Of a stretch of 64,000 nt of DNA, positions 8,701 through 16,716 are shown piece by piece (position 1 is the first letter of the stretch; the number at the start of each line of letters is the position of its first letter). Made by a program: the position numbers and the translations under genes. Source of the DNA: Dysosmobacter segnis (GTDB lineage: Bacteria; Bacillota; Clostridia; Oscillospirales; Oscillospiraceae). The stretch lies in assembly GCF_014297285.1 (NCBI RefSeq), contig NZ_JACOQI010000004.1:1-64000 (forward strand), read 5' to 3'. The notes beneath the pieces were generated by a model, which saw only the letters and a program-made list of their open reading frames with translations, searched no databases and was not told the DNA's origin.

Positions 8701-9309
8701 CAGAGAATCGATCTCATCGTCGAAAAACTCGCACCGCACCGGCTGCTCCATCAGGGGGGAGAACACATCCAGAATACCGCCCCGCAGAGCGAACTGGCCC
8801 ACGCCCTCCACCTGATCGCAGCGGCTATACCCCGCCTGTAACAAGCGGTCCGTCAGTTCCTTCAGGTCCGCCCGGCCGCCTGTCTCCAGTGTCATGGACA
8901 GCTCTGCCAACCGATGGGGCGGCATGGTCCGGGCCAAGAGGGCGTCCACCGTGGCAACCACTACCGGCGCATTGCCCGCCGCCATCTGGTGCAGCGCTGC
9001 CAAGCGGCTCCGCTCCCACTCCCGGGAGGAAACGGCGTTGGGCCGGAACTGCCATTCTCTCGCCAGCAGCGTCACCGGCATCTCACCGGTCAGACTTTGC
9101 AGATCACCCGCCAGTTGACGGGCCTCCCGCTCGTCGGCACAGAGAAACACCATGGGCCGTCCGGCTCCGGCGGCCACCGCCGCGCCGACGCAGGCCCGCT
9201 GTACTGGCTGGGTGCCGGTGAGGACAGCGGGGCATCCGCCGTTTTCCACCCGGCTCACCAGCTCAGCCACTTCCGGCAGCGTTTGTAGAGTTTTCAGAAA
9301 CGCGTCCAT
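5794..9309 (-). CDS. mfd: Transcription-repair coupling factor
   Basis: This 1171-residue Mfd translocase removes RNA polymerase stalled at lesions and recruits UvrA. In order it has a UvrB-like N-terminal module, the CarD/TRCF RNAP-interaction domain (about residues 490-560, SPGDLVVHTHHGIGRF), and the helicase motor with Walker A GDVGYGKTE and DEEQ box. The RecG-like TRG region and the C-terminal D7 domain follow. The start at 9309 has AGGAGG 6 nt upstream, and the longer reading to 9333 lacks one. It is last in a glmU-like/prs/pth/mfd series, the usual Firmicutes order. A TATAAT-like sequence and a GC-rich hairpin lie in the 110-bp gap before it, so separate transcription is possible. Confidence 0.96.
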   Translation of the reverse strand: MDAFLKTLQTLPEVAELVSRVENGGCPAVLTGTQPVQRACVGAAVAAGAGRPMVFLCADEREARQLAGDLQSLTGEMPVTLLAREWQFRPNAVSSREWERSRLAALHQMAAGNAPVVVATVDALLARTMPPHRLAELSMTLETGGRADLKELTDRLLQAGYSRCDQVEGVGQFALRGGILDVFSPLMEQPVRCEFFDDEIDSLGLFDPGTQRRTENVSSALLLPAAEVLPGLAPGGLTHLAEQIEKLAVKYAKKENGEKIAQTLRGDAERFRSGAEVNGLDRYLSLIYPDAAGGADYLPPDAVVFLCEGGRVEQRVKTVLLQLHQDTEALMEAGLMVGDAAEVCLSGEALFAQLADFPVVMLDALPTSRHPLKPRGLLAINARQLSSYGGSLETAVTDLEHYRNTGSAVLVLCGGEVRAKNLLRLLEERSIPAVLDLKGAAMPKPGELRITVGALSAGCEWPALKLAVLTEGQLTAPTQKKLKLKKDSNRQKLQSYTDLSPGDLVVHTHHGIGRFAGIQRMPVDGVEKDYIKIDYAGGDCLYVPVTQLDMVSKYIGGGEDQERTRLNKLGGTEWAKQKTKARKAAKDLAAGLTKLYAERQCRPGFAFSPDSPWQTEFEEAFPYAETGDQLQAIADIKKDMEKPRPMDRLLCGDVGYGKTEVALRAIMKCVLDGKQAAILVPTTVLAQQHYATACGRFKDFPVKIEVLSRFTTAKEQKRILEAARTGGLDLLIGTHKLLQKNMEFKDLGLLVIDEEQRFGVTHKERLKEMSRQVDVLTLSATPIPRTLNMALSGLRDMSTIEEPPADRQPVQTYVLEHDWGILEDAMRKELARGGQIYYLHNRVETIDLTASRIQKLLGPEVRVAVGHGKMGEQELSAVMQAMVDGEADVLVCTTIIETGIDIPNVNTLIMEDADRLGLAQLHQIRGRIGRSTRRAYAYLTYRQGKILQETAAKRLAAIREYVEFGSGFKIAMRDLEIRGAGNLLGPEQSGYLMSVGYDLYLKLLEEAVLEERGEEKKIETECAADLTLNANIPERYVTSPEQRMDLYRRIAAIRTNDDASDLMDEMIDRYGEPPKPVLALLDVALLRAAAAKAGVSDITQKKDALRFTLAVFRPEALVHVCGLTKYKFRLTLSAGETPMLTLKLKPGANVLDTALELVEDLKLATQALEKA

Positions 9310-9419
9310 CCGACACCTCCTGACAAAAGTCATGCTTTACGCGCAAATGGGCGCACTCCGGCCCTGGTGGCCGGGGTGTGCTGCTGTTTTCCTATGCTAT
9401 TATATGCCCGTCAGGCCGG

Positions 9420-10010
9420 TCAGTTATAATCGTTCATGGCCTTTTGACAGCCGTTTTCGATGATATCCTCCGCCGCCTTGACGGCGTTTTCAAAACTCTC
9501 CACCAGAATCTTCCGCTCCGCCTGAGAGGGCACGCCGATGACCCAGTCGATCATCTCCGCACCGCCGCCGGATGGGGCGCCTGTGCCGATCTTGATGCGG
9601 GGAAACTCCTGCGTCCCCAGATGGGCGATGATATTCTTGATACCGTTGTGTCCGCCGGCGGAGCCGGTGGGCCGCACCCGCAGCTTGCCCACAGGGAGGG
9701 ACACGTCGTCATAGATCACCAGCACATGATCGGCAGGGATCTTATAGAACTGCACCGCCTCACGGACAGCCTCACCGGAAAGATTCATATAAGTCTGCGG
9801 CTTCATCACCAGACACTTCTGCCCGCCGAAGCGGACGATGTTGTAGGCAGACTTGAATTTCACTTTATTAAGCTTCACGTTCAGCTGCTCCGCCAACAGG
9901 TCTACCGTCAGAAAGCCCATGTTGTGACGGGTGTGCTCGTATTTCTGGCCGGGGTTGCCCAGGCCCACGATGAGCCAGTCCACCGCCCCGCCGGATTTTT
10001 CAAAGATCAT
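9420..10010 (-). CDS. pth: Peptidyl-tRNA hydrolase
   Basis: This 196-residue enzyme releases tRNA from peptidyl-tRNAs that drop off the ribosome. The N-terminal LIVGLGNPGQKYEHTRHNMGF block contains the catalytic His, and KPQTYMNLSGEAV and GHNGIKNI are diagnostic. The start at 10010 follows AAGGAGG. It adds about ten residues before the conserved VDWLIVGLGNPG, so a start a few codons later cannot be excluded. It lies between prs and mfd on the same strand, the classic arrangement. Confidence 0.95.
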   Translation of the reverse strand: MIFEKSGGAVDWLIVGLGNPGQKYEHTRHNMGFLTVDLLAEQLNVKLNKVKFKSAYNIVRFGGQKCLVMKPQTYMNLSGEAVREAVQFYKIPADHVLVIYDDVSLPVGKLRVRPTGSAGGHNGIKNIIAHLGTQEFPRIKIGTGAPSGGGAEMIDWVIGVPSQAERKILVESFENAVKAAEDIIENGCQKAMNDYN

Positions 10011-10050
10011 AGGGAATTCCTCCTTGTTTGCTTGTATCATATACCAAAGG

Positions 10051-10083
10051 AAACGGGGAAGCAAGTCTGCTTCCCCGTTTTTT
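10051..10083. terminator. Hairpin between prs and pth
   Basis: The perfect stem AAACGGGGAAGCA/TGCTTCCCCGTTT has a 4-nt loop. The T-run is stronger on the plus strand, so on the minus strand, where prs and pth are read, it may act as a partial terminator or processing hairpin. Confidence 0.55.
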
Positions 10084-10119
10084 ATATTACACTCAATGCG
10101 CTGGTTTTGGGCCGGATCG

Positions 10120-11079
10120 TTACCGGAACAGCTTGGAGATGGAGACCTCCTGATAGGTACGCTCGATGGCCTCAGAGAACATGGAAGCCACGGACAGATA
10201 CTTGATCCGTGCCCGGACCGCTTCGGGATGGGCGGGAATGGTATCCAGCAGAGCCAGCTCCTCAATGTTGCTGGACTCCAGACGGTCAATGGCAGGACCG
10301 GAGAGGACGCCGTGGCTGGCGCAGGCGTAGACCTTGTTGGCACCGCCCACTTCCACGATGGCCTTGGCAGCGTTGCACAGAGAGCCCGCGGTATCCACCA
10401 TGTCATCAAAGAGGATGCAGTCCTTGCCCTTCACGTCGCCAATGACATTCATGACCTCGCACTGGTTGGCCTTCTGGCGGCGCTTGTCCACGATAGCCAG
10501 CTGCATGTGCAGCTTCTGCGCGAAGGCGCGGGCGCGGGCCACAGAGCCAACGTCGGGAGAGACCACCATCATATCCTCGCACTTGTCGCCGAACTTCTTG
10601 GCATAATAATCCACAAAGACGGGGTTGCCCAGCAGGTTATCCACGGGGATGTCGAAGAAGCCCTGAATCTGGGAGGCGTGGAGGTCCATGGTCAGCACAC
10701 GGTCAGCGCCGGCAGCGGTGATCATGTTGGCCACCAGCTTGGCAGAGATGGGATCGCGGGCCTTGGCCTTGCGGTCCTGACGGGCATAGCCGAAATAGGG
10801 AATGACGGCGGTGATGCGGCCGGCAGAAGCGCGGCGCAGCGCGTCGATCATCACCAGCAGCTCCATCAGGTTGTCATTGACAGGCTTGCAGGTGGACTGG
10901 ACCACGAACACATCGCTGCCGCGGACAGTTTCGTACAGGGAGACGGAGACCTCGCCGTCAGCGAAGCTCTTGACCTCAGATTCACCCAGCTTGGTGCCCA
11001 TCATCTGGCAGATCTCAGCCGCCAGAGGCTGGTTTGCGTTACCGCAGAAAACTTTGATGTCCTTCCCGTGAGAAATCAT
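10120..11079 (-). CDS. prs: Ribose-phosphate pyrophosphokinase (PRPP synthase)
   Basis: This 319-residue class I PRPP synthetase makes PRPP from ribose 5-phosphate and ATP for purine, pyrimidine, NAD and His/Trp synthesis. It shows FADGEVSVSLYETVRG, the flexible-loop YARQDRK, and MDLHASQIQGFFD. The PRPP-binding loop, in a region reading VSPDVGSVARARAFA, and DDMVDTAGSLC are also present. A strong AGAGAGG box precedes the ATG. The glmU-like gene lies 50 nt upstream on the same strand, matching the conserved glmU-prs pairing. Confidence 0.96.
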   Translation of the reverse strand: MISHGKDIKVFCGNANQPLAAEICQMMGTKLGESEVKSFADGEVSVSLYETVRGSDVFVVQSTCKPVNDNLMELLVMIDALRRASAGRITAVIPYFGYARQDRKAKARDPISAKLVANMITAAGADRVLTMDLHASQIQGFFDIPVDNLLGNPVFVDYYAKKFGDKCEDMMVVSPDVGSVARARAFAQKLHMQLAIVDKRRQKANQCEVMNVIGDVKGKDCILFDDMVDTAGSLCNAAKAIVEVGGANKVYACASHGVLSGPAIDRLESSNIEELALLDTIPAHPEAVRARIKYLSVASMFSEAIERTYQEVSISKLFR

Positions 11080-11129
11080 AGGAATTTTCCTCTCTTTTCT
11101 GTATATTTTATATGTTCAAAATTTCAAAA

Positions 11130-11615
11130 TTACGATTCTTGTTCCATCTTCGCCAAAACCGGTTCCAGTTCAGCGATGGTCTCCGGTCCGAAGATCGGCA
11201 GCCAGCCGGACACCAGCGAAGCGCCGGATACGGCGTTGGTCATCTTGTCCTTCCAGACTGCCCGCAGCTCCCGTCCCGGTGCGGAATAGGCAAAGCCGGG
11301 GCCGGCCTGAGCCATAGGCAGAGCCGCGCGGCAGAGCACCAAAGTGCTCTCGTCATTGTCCAGAAAATCCAGAAGCTCGGCATGCTGCTCAGAGATCACA
11401 ACATCCGTTCCCTCCGGGAAGCAGGCAGCCGCCTCATCAGCAAAGCGGGGCGAGCAGACAACAAAAAACCGCTGAACGCCATCCGCCAAACATTGCACAA
11501 CGGCCCGCTCCATGATTGGGCGGTGCAATATGGCTTCCAGCATCAGCGGTTTGTGACCTGCAGGAATAGAGTGATCCTCTTCCAGAATAAACACAGCACG
11601 ACACGTGTGATCCAT
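11130..11615 (-). CDS. Truncated GlmU-like nucleotidyltransferase-fold protein
   Basis: This 161-residue protein sits exactly where glmU lies in Firmicutes (before prs). It keeps the pattern of a GlmU N-terminal Rossmann core: a hydrophobic beta strand, then KPLMLEAILHRPIMERAV (GlmU: KVLHEVxGKPMLEYV), then a VQRFFVVCSPRF strand. The nucleotide-binding LAAGxGTRM signature is replaced by LEEDHSIPAG. The uridylyltransferase C-half and the left-handed beta-helix acetyltransferase domain are both missing. Catalysis is therefore doubtful; it may be regulatory or decaying. The start at 11615 has GGAGGGAC upstream. A complete glmU must exist elsewhere for cell-wall synthesis. Confidence 0.6.
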   Translation of the reverse strand: MDHTCRAVFILEEDHSIPAGHKPLMLEAILHRPIMERAVVQCLADGVQRFFVVCSPRFADEAAACFPEGTDVVISEQHAELLDFLDNDESTLVLCRAALPMAQAGPGFAYSAPGRELRAVWKDKMTNAVSGASLVSGWLPIFGPETIAELEPVLAKMEQES

Positions 11616-11669
11616 GGTAAGTCCCTCCTGTCCGTCAGGCCGCATGGCGACCGGAATCTTATCACTGTC

Positions 11670-11675
11670 ATTATA
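11670..11675 (-). promoter_or_regulatory. Extended -10 promoter of the glmU-like/prs operon
   Basis: On the minus strand TGG-TATAAT forms an extended -10 element about 55 nt before the first start codon. No good -35 is present. The intergenic region 11616-11946 (331 bp) holds this promoter and the trmL promoter and nothing else I recognise. Confidence 0.5.
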
Positions 11676-11884
11676 CCAAACTTTTTATGGAAATCCACCC
11701 CTTCCCGGAAAAAGTTCAAGGTAATTTCCTCCAAATCTTTCGTCCTTTTCTGTTTGAATTTATCAAAGACACCGGAAATCCAGCAAATTAACTAAAAAAC
11801 CTCAATTTTTTGAGAATACATACCCACTCCCCCCGCGCAAACCATTCAACCGCCCTAAGAATCGCAAAATTCACCACAAAACAG

Positions 11885-11913
11885 TTGAATTTCTATCGGT
11901 AAAGGATTACAAT
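11885..11913 (+). promoter_or_regulatory. Promoter of trmL (and pgk)
   Basis: -35 TTGAAT (11885-11890) and -10 TACAAT (11908-11913) have a 17-bp spacer, 33 bp before the trmL start. Confidence 0.65.
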
Positions 11914-11946
11914 AGTATCCATTCGAGCCAAAAGGAGGGAATATCT

Positions 11947-12441
11947 GTGCTGAATATCGTATTAGTGGAGCCTGAGATCCCTCAGAATTGCGGCAATATC
12001 GCCCGCACCTGCGCCGCCACCGGCAGCCGTCTGCATCTGATCCGGCCGCTGGGCTTTGACATCTCCGAGCGGGCTGTCAGGCGGGCGGGACTGGACTACT
12101 GGCATCTGGTGGAGGTCTTTGACTACGAAAATCTGGATGACTTTTTTGAAAAGCATCCGGAGGCCGCGCAGGACTGCTGGCTGACCACCACAAAAGCCCC
12201 CCGGTCCTATCAGGAAGCCCGGTTCTCCCCGAATAGCTGGATCTTCTTCGGCAAAGAGACCGCCGGACTTCCCTTGGATCTCCGAGAGCGTTTCCGGGAC
12301 CGCTGCATCCGTCTGCCCATGATCGACGAGGCCCGGAGCCTGAACCTCAGCAACACGGTGGCCGTATGCGTGTACGAGGCGCTGCGGCAAAATGATTTCC
12401 CCGGCCTGCTGGGTGTGGGGGAAATGGCGAAAACCCCTTAA
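11947..12441 (+). CDS. trmL: tRNA (cytidine/uridine-34 2'-O)-methyltransferase TrmL
   Basis: This 164-residue SPOUT-class enzyme methylates the wobble ribose of some leucine tRNAs using SAM. The first block [18 protein letters not shown] and the knotted SAM site ([11 protein letters not shown], then [22 protein letters not shown]) are diagnostic. The GTG start is supported by AAAGGAGGG 7 nt upstream. pgk follows 35 nt downstream with its own RBS and no terminator between, so the two may be co-transcribed. Confidence 0.93.
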   Translation: MLNIVLVEPEIPQNCGNIARTCAATGSRLHLIRPLGFDISERAVRRAGLDYWHLVEVFDYENLDDFFEKHPEAAQDCWLTTTKAPRSYQEARFSPNSWIFFGKETAGLPLDLRERFRDRCIRLPMIDEARSLNLSNTVAVCVYEALRQNDFPGLLGVGEMAKTP

Positions 12442-12476
12442 TCACTGCAAATCAACGATCGTATAGGAGTTTGCTT

Positions 12477-13745
12477 ATGAATTACCAGAAAAAGACCGTC
12501 CGCGACATCGACGTGAAGGGCAAGAAGGTCCTTCTCCGCTGCGATTTCAATGTCCCTCAGGACAAAAAGACCGGTGCCATCACCAGTGACAAGCGCATCG
12601 TGGCCGCTCTGCCCACCATTCGGTATCTGCTGGATCAGGGCGCGGCGGTGATTGCCTGCTCTCACCTGGGAAAGCCCCAGCCGGATTTTGACAAATGGGT
12701 CAAAAAGCAGACAGAAAAGGGTAAGGATCCCGCAGAACTCACCGAGGCTGCCTGGAGCAAGGAGCAGAAGAAGCTGACCCTGGCTCCCGTAGCCGCCCGT
12801 CTGGCAGAGCTGCTGGGACAGGAAGTTATCTTCGCCAGCGACGTTGTGGGTGAGGATGCCCAGACTAAGGCTGCGGCCCTGCAGCCCGGTCAGGTCCTGC
12901 TGCTGGAAAACACCCGCTTTGAAAAGGGCGAGACCAAGAACGATCCCGCCTTCGCACAAAAGCTGGCTTCCATGGCCGAGGTCTACGTGTCCGACGCTTT
13001 CGGCGCCGTCCACCGGGCTCACGCCTCCACCGCCGGCGTGGCGGCTTATCTCCCCGCCGTCTCCGGCTTCCTGATTGAGAAGGAGCTGGAAGTCATCGGC
13101 GGCACTCTGGCTAACCCCAAGCGGCCTCTGGTGGCTATCCTTGGCGGCAGCAAGGTCTCCTCCAAGATTGGCGTCATCAACAATCTGCTGGAGATCGCCG
13201 ACACCATCATCATCGGCGGCGGCATGGCCTACACCTTCTCTGCCGCTCAGGGCGGTCAGGTGGGCGACAGCCTGCTGGAATCCGACTGGGAAGCCTATTC
13301 TCTGGAAATGCTGGAAAAGGCCAAGGCCAAGGGCGTAAAGCTGCTGCTGCCGGTGGACACCGTGATCGCAGACGCCTTCTCTCCCGACGCCAACAGCAAG
13401 GTAGTCAAGTCCGGTGAGATCCCCGCCGGCTGGCAGGGTCTGGACATTGGCCCCGAAACCGTGAAGCTGTACTGCGACGCTGTGGCCGATGCCGGTACCG
13501 TTATCTGGAACGGTCCTATGGGCGTGTTTGAGTTCCCCGCCTTTGCTGTGGGCACCAAGGCTGTGGCCGAGGCTCTCAGCAAGACCTCCGCCATCACCAT
13601 CATCGGCGGCGGCGACTCTGCTGCGGCTGTGGAGCAGCTGGGCTATGCTGACAAGATGACCCACATCTCCACCGGTGGCGGTGCTTCCCTGGAATTCATG
13701 GAGGGCAAGGAGCTTCCCGGCGTGGCCTGCCTGCTGGATAAATAA
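12477..13745 (+). CDS. pgk: Phosphoglycerate kinase
   Basis: This 422-residue glycolytic enzyme transfers phosphate from 1,3-bisphosphoglycerate to ADP. It shows RCDFNVP at residues 21-27, the substrate basic patch (SHLGKP), [16 protein letters not shown] and the nucleotide-binding GGGDSAAA near the C-terminus. It is about 25 residues longer than typical because of an insertion after [10 protein letters not shown], before the KLTLAPVA strand. ATG 12477 is chosen for the AGGAG 7 nt upstream, and a TTG two codons earlier is less likely. With tpiA and gpmI it forms a lower-glycolysis cluster; gapdh and enolase are not in the window. Confidence 0.96.
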   Translation: MNYQKKTVRDIDVKGKKVLLRCDFNVPQDKKTGAITSDKRIVAALPTIRYLLDQGAAVIACSHLGKPQPDFDKWVKKQTEKGKDPAELTEAAWSKEQKKLTLAPVAARLAELLGQEVIFASDVVGEDAQTKAAALQPGQVLLLENTRFEKGETKNDPAFAQKLASMAEVYVSDAFGAVHRAHASTAGVAAYLPAVSGFLIEKELEVIGGTLANPKRPLVAILGGSKVSSKIGVINNLLEIADTIIIGGGMAYTFSAAQGGQVGDSLLESDWEAYSLEMLEKAKAKGVKLLLPVDTVIADAFSPDANSKVVKSGEIPAGWQGLDIGPETVKLYCDAVADAGTVIWNGPMGVFEFPAFAVGTKAVAEALSKTSAITIIGGGDSAAAVEQLGYADKMTHISTGGGASLEFMEGKELPGVACLLDK

Positions 13746-13748
13746 TTG

Positions 13749-13842
13749 CAGCGCAGCGGGCTTTGCCCGCTATCGCTGTCCGGCAAAATCAGGATCTCCA
13801 CATAGTTCGATCCCACAAAGCGGCAGAGCATTCTGCCGCTTT
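13749..13842 (+). terminator. Two hairpins after pgk
   Basis: A stem CAGCG-AGCGGGC/GCCCGCT-CGCTG (13749-13777) is followed by AAAGCGGCAGA/TCTGCCGCTTT (13817-13842), with TTTTTT nine nt further on. The second is the likelier terminator. Confidence 0.5.
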
Positions 13843-13886
13843 CCATACGATTTTTTCGCAAAAACAGTCGAATTTTTCAAAAATAC

Positions 13887-13915
13887 TTGACAAATCCCCT
13901 CGTTTTCGCTATAAA
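13887..13915 (+). promoter_or_regulatory. Promoter of tpiA-gpmI
   Basis: Consensus -35 TTGACA (13887-13892) and -10 TATAAA (13910-13915) have a 17-bp spacer, about 100 nt upstream of tpiA. Confidence 0.75.
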
Positions 13916-14015
13916 ATAATAAGTTTTATTGTCGAGCCTTTTTCGGACCGCCCTGACGGCCCTCCGAAACGGTCCGATCATCGTTATCAAAGATACAAAA
14001 GGAGAAAAAAGAGTT

Positions 14016-14789
14016 ATGAACCGCAGATACCGTAAGACTGTCATCGCCGGCAACTGGAAGATGAACATGACCGCCACCGAGACCAAGAAATTCGCTGAGG
14101 ACCTGAAGAAGATCATGCCCCGCGCCAAGTGGTGCGACACCCTGATCTGTGTCCCCGCCTGCAATATTTCCACCGCTATGAAGGCTTTCAAGGATCTGCG
14201 GATCTCCGTGGGTGCTGAGAACGTCTACTTTGAGGAGAAGGGCGCTTACACCGGCGAGGTTTCCGCCGATATGCTGAAGGATCTGGGCGTGAAGTACGTC
14301 ATCGTGGGTCACAGCGAGCGCCGTCAGTATTTCTGCGAGACTGACCAGACTGTCAACAAGAAGGTCCACGCTGTGCTGAACGCCGGCATGAACCCCATCA
14401 TCTGCGTGGGCGAGAGCCTGGAGCAGCGCGAAACCGGCATCACCAACGAGTGGATCGCTCTGCAGGTCAAGAGCGCTCTGAACGGTGTCCCTGCTGAGAA
14501 ACTGCGCCGCTGCATCATCGCCTATGAGCCCATCTGGGCCATCGGCACCGGCAAGACCGCCACTGCCGAGCAGGCCGGTGAGGTCTGCTCCAACATCCGT
14601 GCTGCCATCCGTGGCCTGTACGGTGCCCGCGTGGCCCGCAGCGTCACCATTCAGTACGGCGGCAGCATGAACCCCAAGAACGCTGCTGAGCTGCTGGCCC
14701 AGCCCGATATCGATGGCGGCCTCATCGGCGGTGCTGCTCTGAAGCCCGAGCAGTTCGTGGACATCATCAACGCGGCCAATCAGGAATAA
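14016..14789 (+). CDS. tpiA: Triosephosphate isomerase
   Basis: This 257-residue TIM-barrel enzyme interconverts DHAP and glyceraldehyde 3-phosphate. Catalytic Lys is in AGNWKMN, the electrophile His in VIVGHSERR, and the general base Glu in the AYEPIWAIGTGKTA segment, whose last residues form loop 6. The start has AAAGGAG upstream. gpmI follows 52 nt later, with a short GC hairpin between. Confidence 0.97.
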   Translation: MNRRYRKTVIAGNWKMNMTATETKKFAEDLKKIMPRAKWCDTLICVPACNISTAMKAFKDLRISVGAENVYFEEKGAYTGEVSADMLKDLGVKYVIVGHSERRQYFCETDQTVNKKVHAVLNAGMNPIICVGESLEQRETGITNEWIALQVKSALNGVPAEKLRRCIIAYEPIWAIGTGKTATAEQAGEVCSNIRAAIRGLYGARVARSVTIQYGGSMNPKNAAELLAQPDIDGGLIGGAALKPEQFVDIINAANQE

Positions 14790-14800
14790 TGCGGAAAAGC

Positions 14801-14823
14801 GGGGGGACACAGTCCCCCCCTTT
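14801..14823 (+). terminator. Short hairpin between tpiA and gpmI
   Basis: A GGGGGGAC/GTCCCCCC stem is followed by only three Ts, so it is probably a leaky terminator or mRNA-stabilising hairpin that tunes gpmI relative to tpiA. Confidence 0.4.
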
Positions 14824-14841
14824 ATGCGAAATGAGGTTTCT

Positions 14842-16356
14842 ATGAACAAAACACCGACCACACTCATCATTATGGACGGATTCGGTCTCCGGACCGAGAC
14901 GGAGGGCAACGCCGTTGCCGCCGCCAACACCCCTCGTCTGGATCAGTTCTTTCAGGAGTATGCCCATACAGAGCTGTCCGCCTCCGGTCTGGATGTAGGT
15001 CTGCCTGCAGGCCAGATGGGCAACAGTGAGGTGGGCCACACCAACATCGGCGCAGGCCGGGTGGTGTTTCAGGACCTGCCCCGGATCAGCAAATCCATTG
15101 ATGACGGAGATTTCTTCCAGAATCCCGCCTATGTTCACGCCATGGACGCCTGCAAGGAAAAGCGCTCTGCCCTTCACCTCATGGGTCTGCTCAGCGACGG
15201 CGGTGTCCACTCCCACATCGACCACCTCTTCGCCCTGATGCAGATGGCAAAGGACCGTGGCCTTGAGCGGGTCTACATCCACGCATTTCTGGATGGACGG
15301 GACGTTTCCCCCACCTCCGGCGCGGACTATGTGACCCGGACGGTGGAGAAGTGCCGGGAGCTGGGCGTGGGTAAGATCGCAACCCTCATGGGCCGTTACT
15401 ACGCCATGGACCGCGACAAGCGCTGGGACCGTGTGGAAGCCGCCTATGACGCCATGGTCTACGGTGAGAGCGCCCACGTCAATCCCCTGCCCGTGGCAGC
15501 GGTGAAGGATGCCTACGCCGCCGGCGTCACCGACGAGTTCATCGAGCCGGTGATCTGTGATGGGGACGGCACCATCTCCGATAATGACAGTGTGATCTTC
15601 TTCAACTATCGCCCTGACCGGGCCCGTGAGATCACCCGGACCCTTGTGGACCCGAAGTTCGACGGCTTCACCCGCCAGTATTTCCCCGTGACCTTCGTCT
15701 GCACCACGGAGTATGACGCTACCATGCCCAATGTGGAGGTGGCCTACCCCCGTCAGGCCGTCCGCAATGGTCTGGGTGAGTATCTCAGCAATCTGGGACT
15801 GACCCAGCTCCGCATCGCGGAAACGGAGAAGTATGCCCATGTGACCTTCTTCTTCAACGGCGGCGTGGAGACCCAGTTCCCCGGCGAGGACCGGGTGCTG
15901 GTGCCCTCTCCCAAGGTGGCAACCTACGATCTCCAGCCGGAGATGAGCGCCTACGAGGTGTGCGACAAGTGCGTGGAGCGGATCGAATCCGGTGCGTATG
16001 ATGTCATTATCCTGAACTTCGCCAACTGCGACATGGTGGGTCACACCGGTGTCTTTGACGCGGCGGTGAAGGCCGTGGAGACCGTGGATGAGTGCGTGGG
16101 CAAGGTGGTGGACGCCACCATGAAAATGGGCGGCATCGCCATGATCACCGCCGACCACGGCAACGCCGAAACCATGACCCAGGAGGACGGCTCTCCCATG
16201 ACCGCCCACACCACCGATCTGGTGCCCTTCATCCTCTGCGGCGCCGGCTCGGAGCTGCGTCAGGGCCGTCTGGCGGACATTGCCCCCACCATTCTGGATG
16301 TGATGGGCCTTGCCGCGCCGGAGGAAATGGACGGTCAGACCCTGATCGTGAAATGA
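14842..16356 (+). CDS. gpmI: 2,3-bisphosphoglycerate-independent phosphoglycerate mutase
   Basis: This 504-residue Mn-dependent mutase interconverts 3- and 2-phosphoglycerate. It belongs to the alkaline-phosphatase superfamily. Metal ligands appear in IIMDGFG, the phosphoserine in GNSEVGH, then HAFLDGRDVSP, NYRPDRARE and the late metal sites NCDMVGHTG and TADHGNAE. ATG 14842 is chosen for the GAGG box upstream, and an in-frame ATG at 14824 lacks one. A strong terminator follows about 95 nt downstream. Confidence 0.96.
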   Translation: MNKTPTTLIIMDGFGLRTETEGNAVAAANTPRLDQFFQEYAHTELSASGLDVGLPAGQMGNSEVGHTNIGAGRVVFQDLPRISKSIDDGDFFQNPAYVHAMDACKEKRSALHLMGLLSDGGVHSHIDHLFALMQMAKDRGLERVYIHAFLDGRDVSPTSGADYVTRTVEKCRELGVGKIATLMGRYYAMDRDKRWDRVEAAYDAMVYGESAHVNPLPVAAVKDAYAAGVTDEFIEPVICDGDGTISDNDSVIFFNYRPDRAREITRTLVDPKFDGFTRQYFPVTFVCTTEYDATMPNVEVAYPRQAVRNGLGEYLSNLGLTQLRIAETEKYAHVTFFFNGGVETQFPGEDRVLVPSPKVATYDLQPEMSAYEVCDKCVERIESGAYDVIILNFANCDMVGHTGVFDAAVKAVETVDECVGKVVDATMKMGGIAMITADHGNAETMTQEDGSPMTAHTTDLVPFILCGAGSELRQGRLADIAPTILDVMGLAAPEEMDGQTLIVK

Positions 16357-16451
16357 TCCGTTAAAACCTCCCGCCATAGGACGGCTGGCTTCCCTCGCAA
16401 GGGCTGAACGTAAGCCGTACCTAAATGCAGCCACAACCGCATATGATCCAA

Positions 16452-16483
16452 AGAAGCCCCATTCCATGGGGCTTCTCTTTTTT
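16452..16483 (+). terminator. Terminator of gpmI
   Basis: The stem AGAAGCCCCA/TGGGGCTTCT has a short loop and is followed by a run of Ts. Confidence 0.8.
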
Positions 16484-16637
16484 ACTTTGCCCTCGTGTGA
16501 AAATGCCAAAGTCCGAGGCTGTCTTCAAAGCGCAAACGTTATCGTTATTTTTGTCTTTTATTTACAAAATTATTTTTCAATGATCGATATACGCGCATAA
16601 ACAGTCGAAAAATTCCACATAAAGATTTTGTAAATAT

Positions 16638-16651
16638 TGCAAACGTTTGCA
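16638..16651. promoter_or_regulatory. Perfect palindromic cre-like operator
   Basis: TGCAAACGTTTGCA is a perfect 14-bp palindrome with central CG and fits the cre consensus bound by CcpA or another LacI-family protein. It abuts the -35 of the antiporter promoter. A partial relative (GCAAACGTTATC) lies about 100 bp upstream. In the remaining stretch, 16484-16637, I see only AT-rich DNA. Confidence 0.6.
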
Positions 16652-16680
16652 TTGATTTTATAAAAGCCAAGGTGTATACT
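16652..16680 (+). promoter_or_regulatory. Promoter of the CPA2 antiporter
   Basis: -35 TTGATT (16652-16657) and -10 TATACT (16675-16680) have a 17-bp spacer. The -35 directly follows the cre-like palindrome. Confidence 0.6.
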
Positions 16681-16716
16681 GATGCAATCAAATGCAGGAG
16701 AGAAGGATTCATTCAC

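Noticed and set aside
14767..16509. 580-codon minus-strand frame opposite gpmI
   Set aside because: Shadow of gpmI; it also crosses the gpmI terminator.
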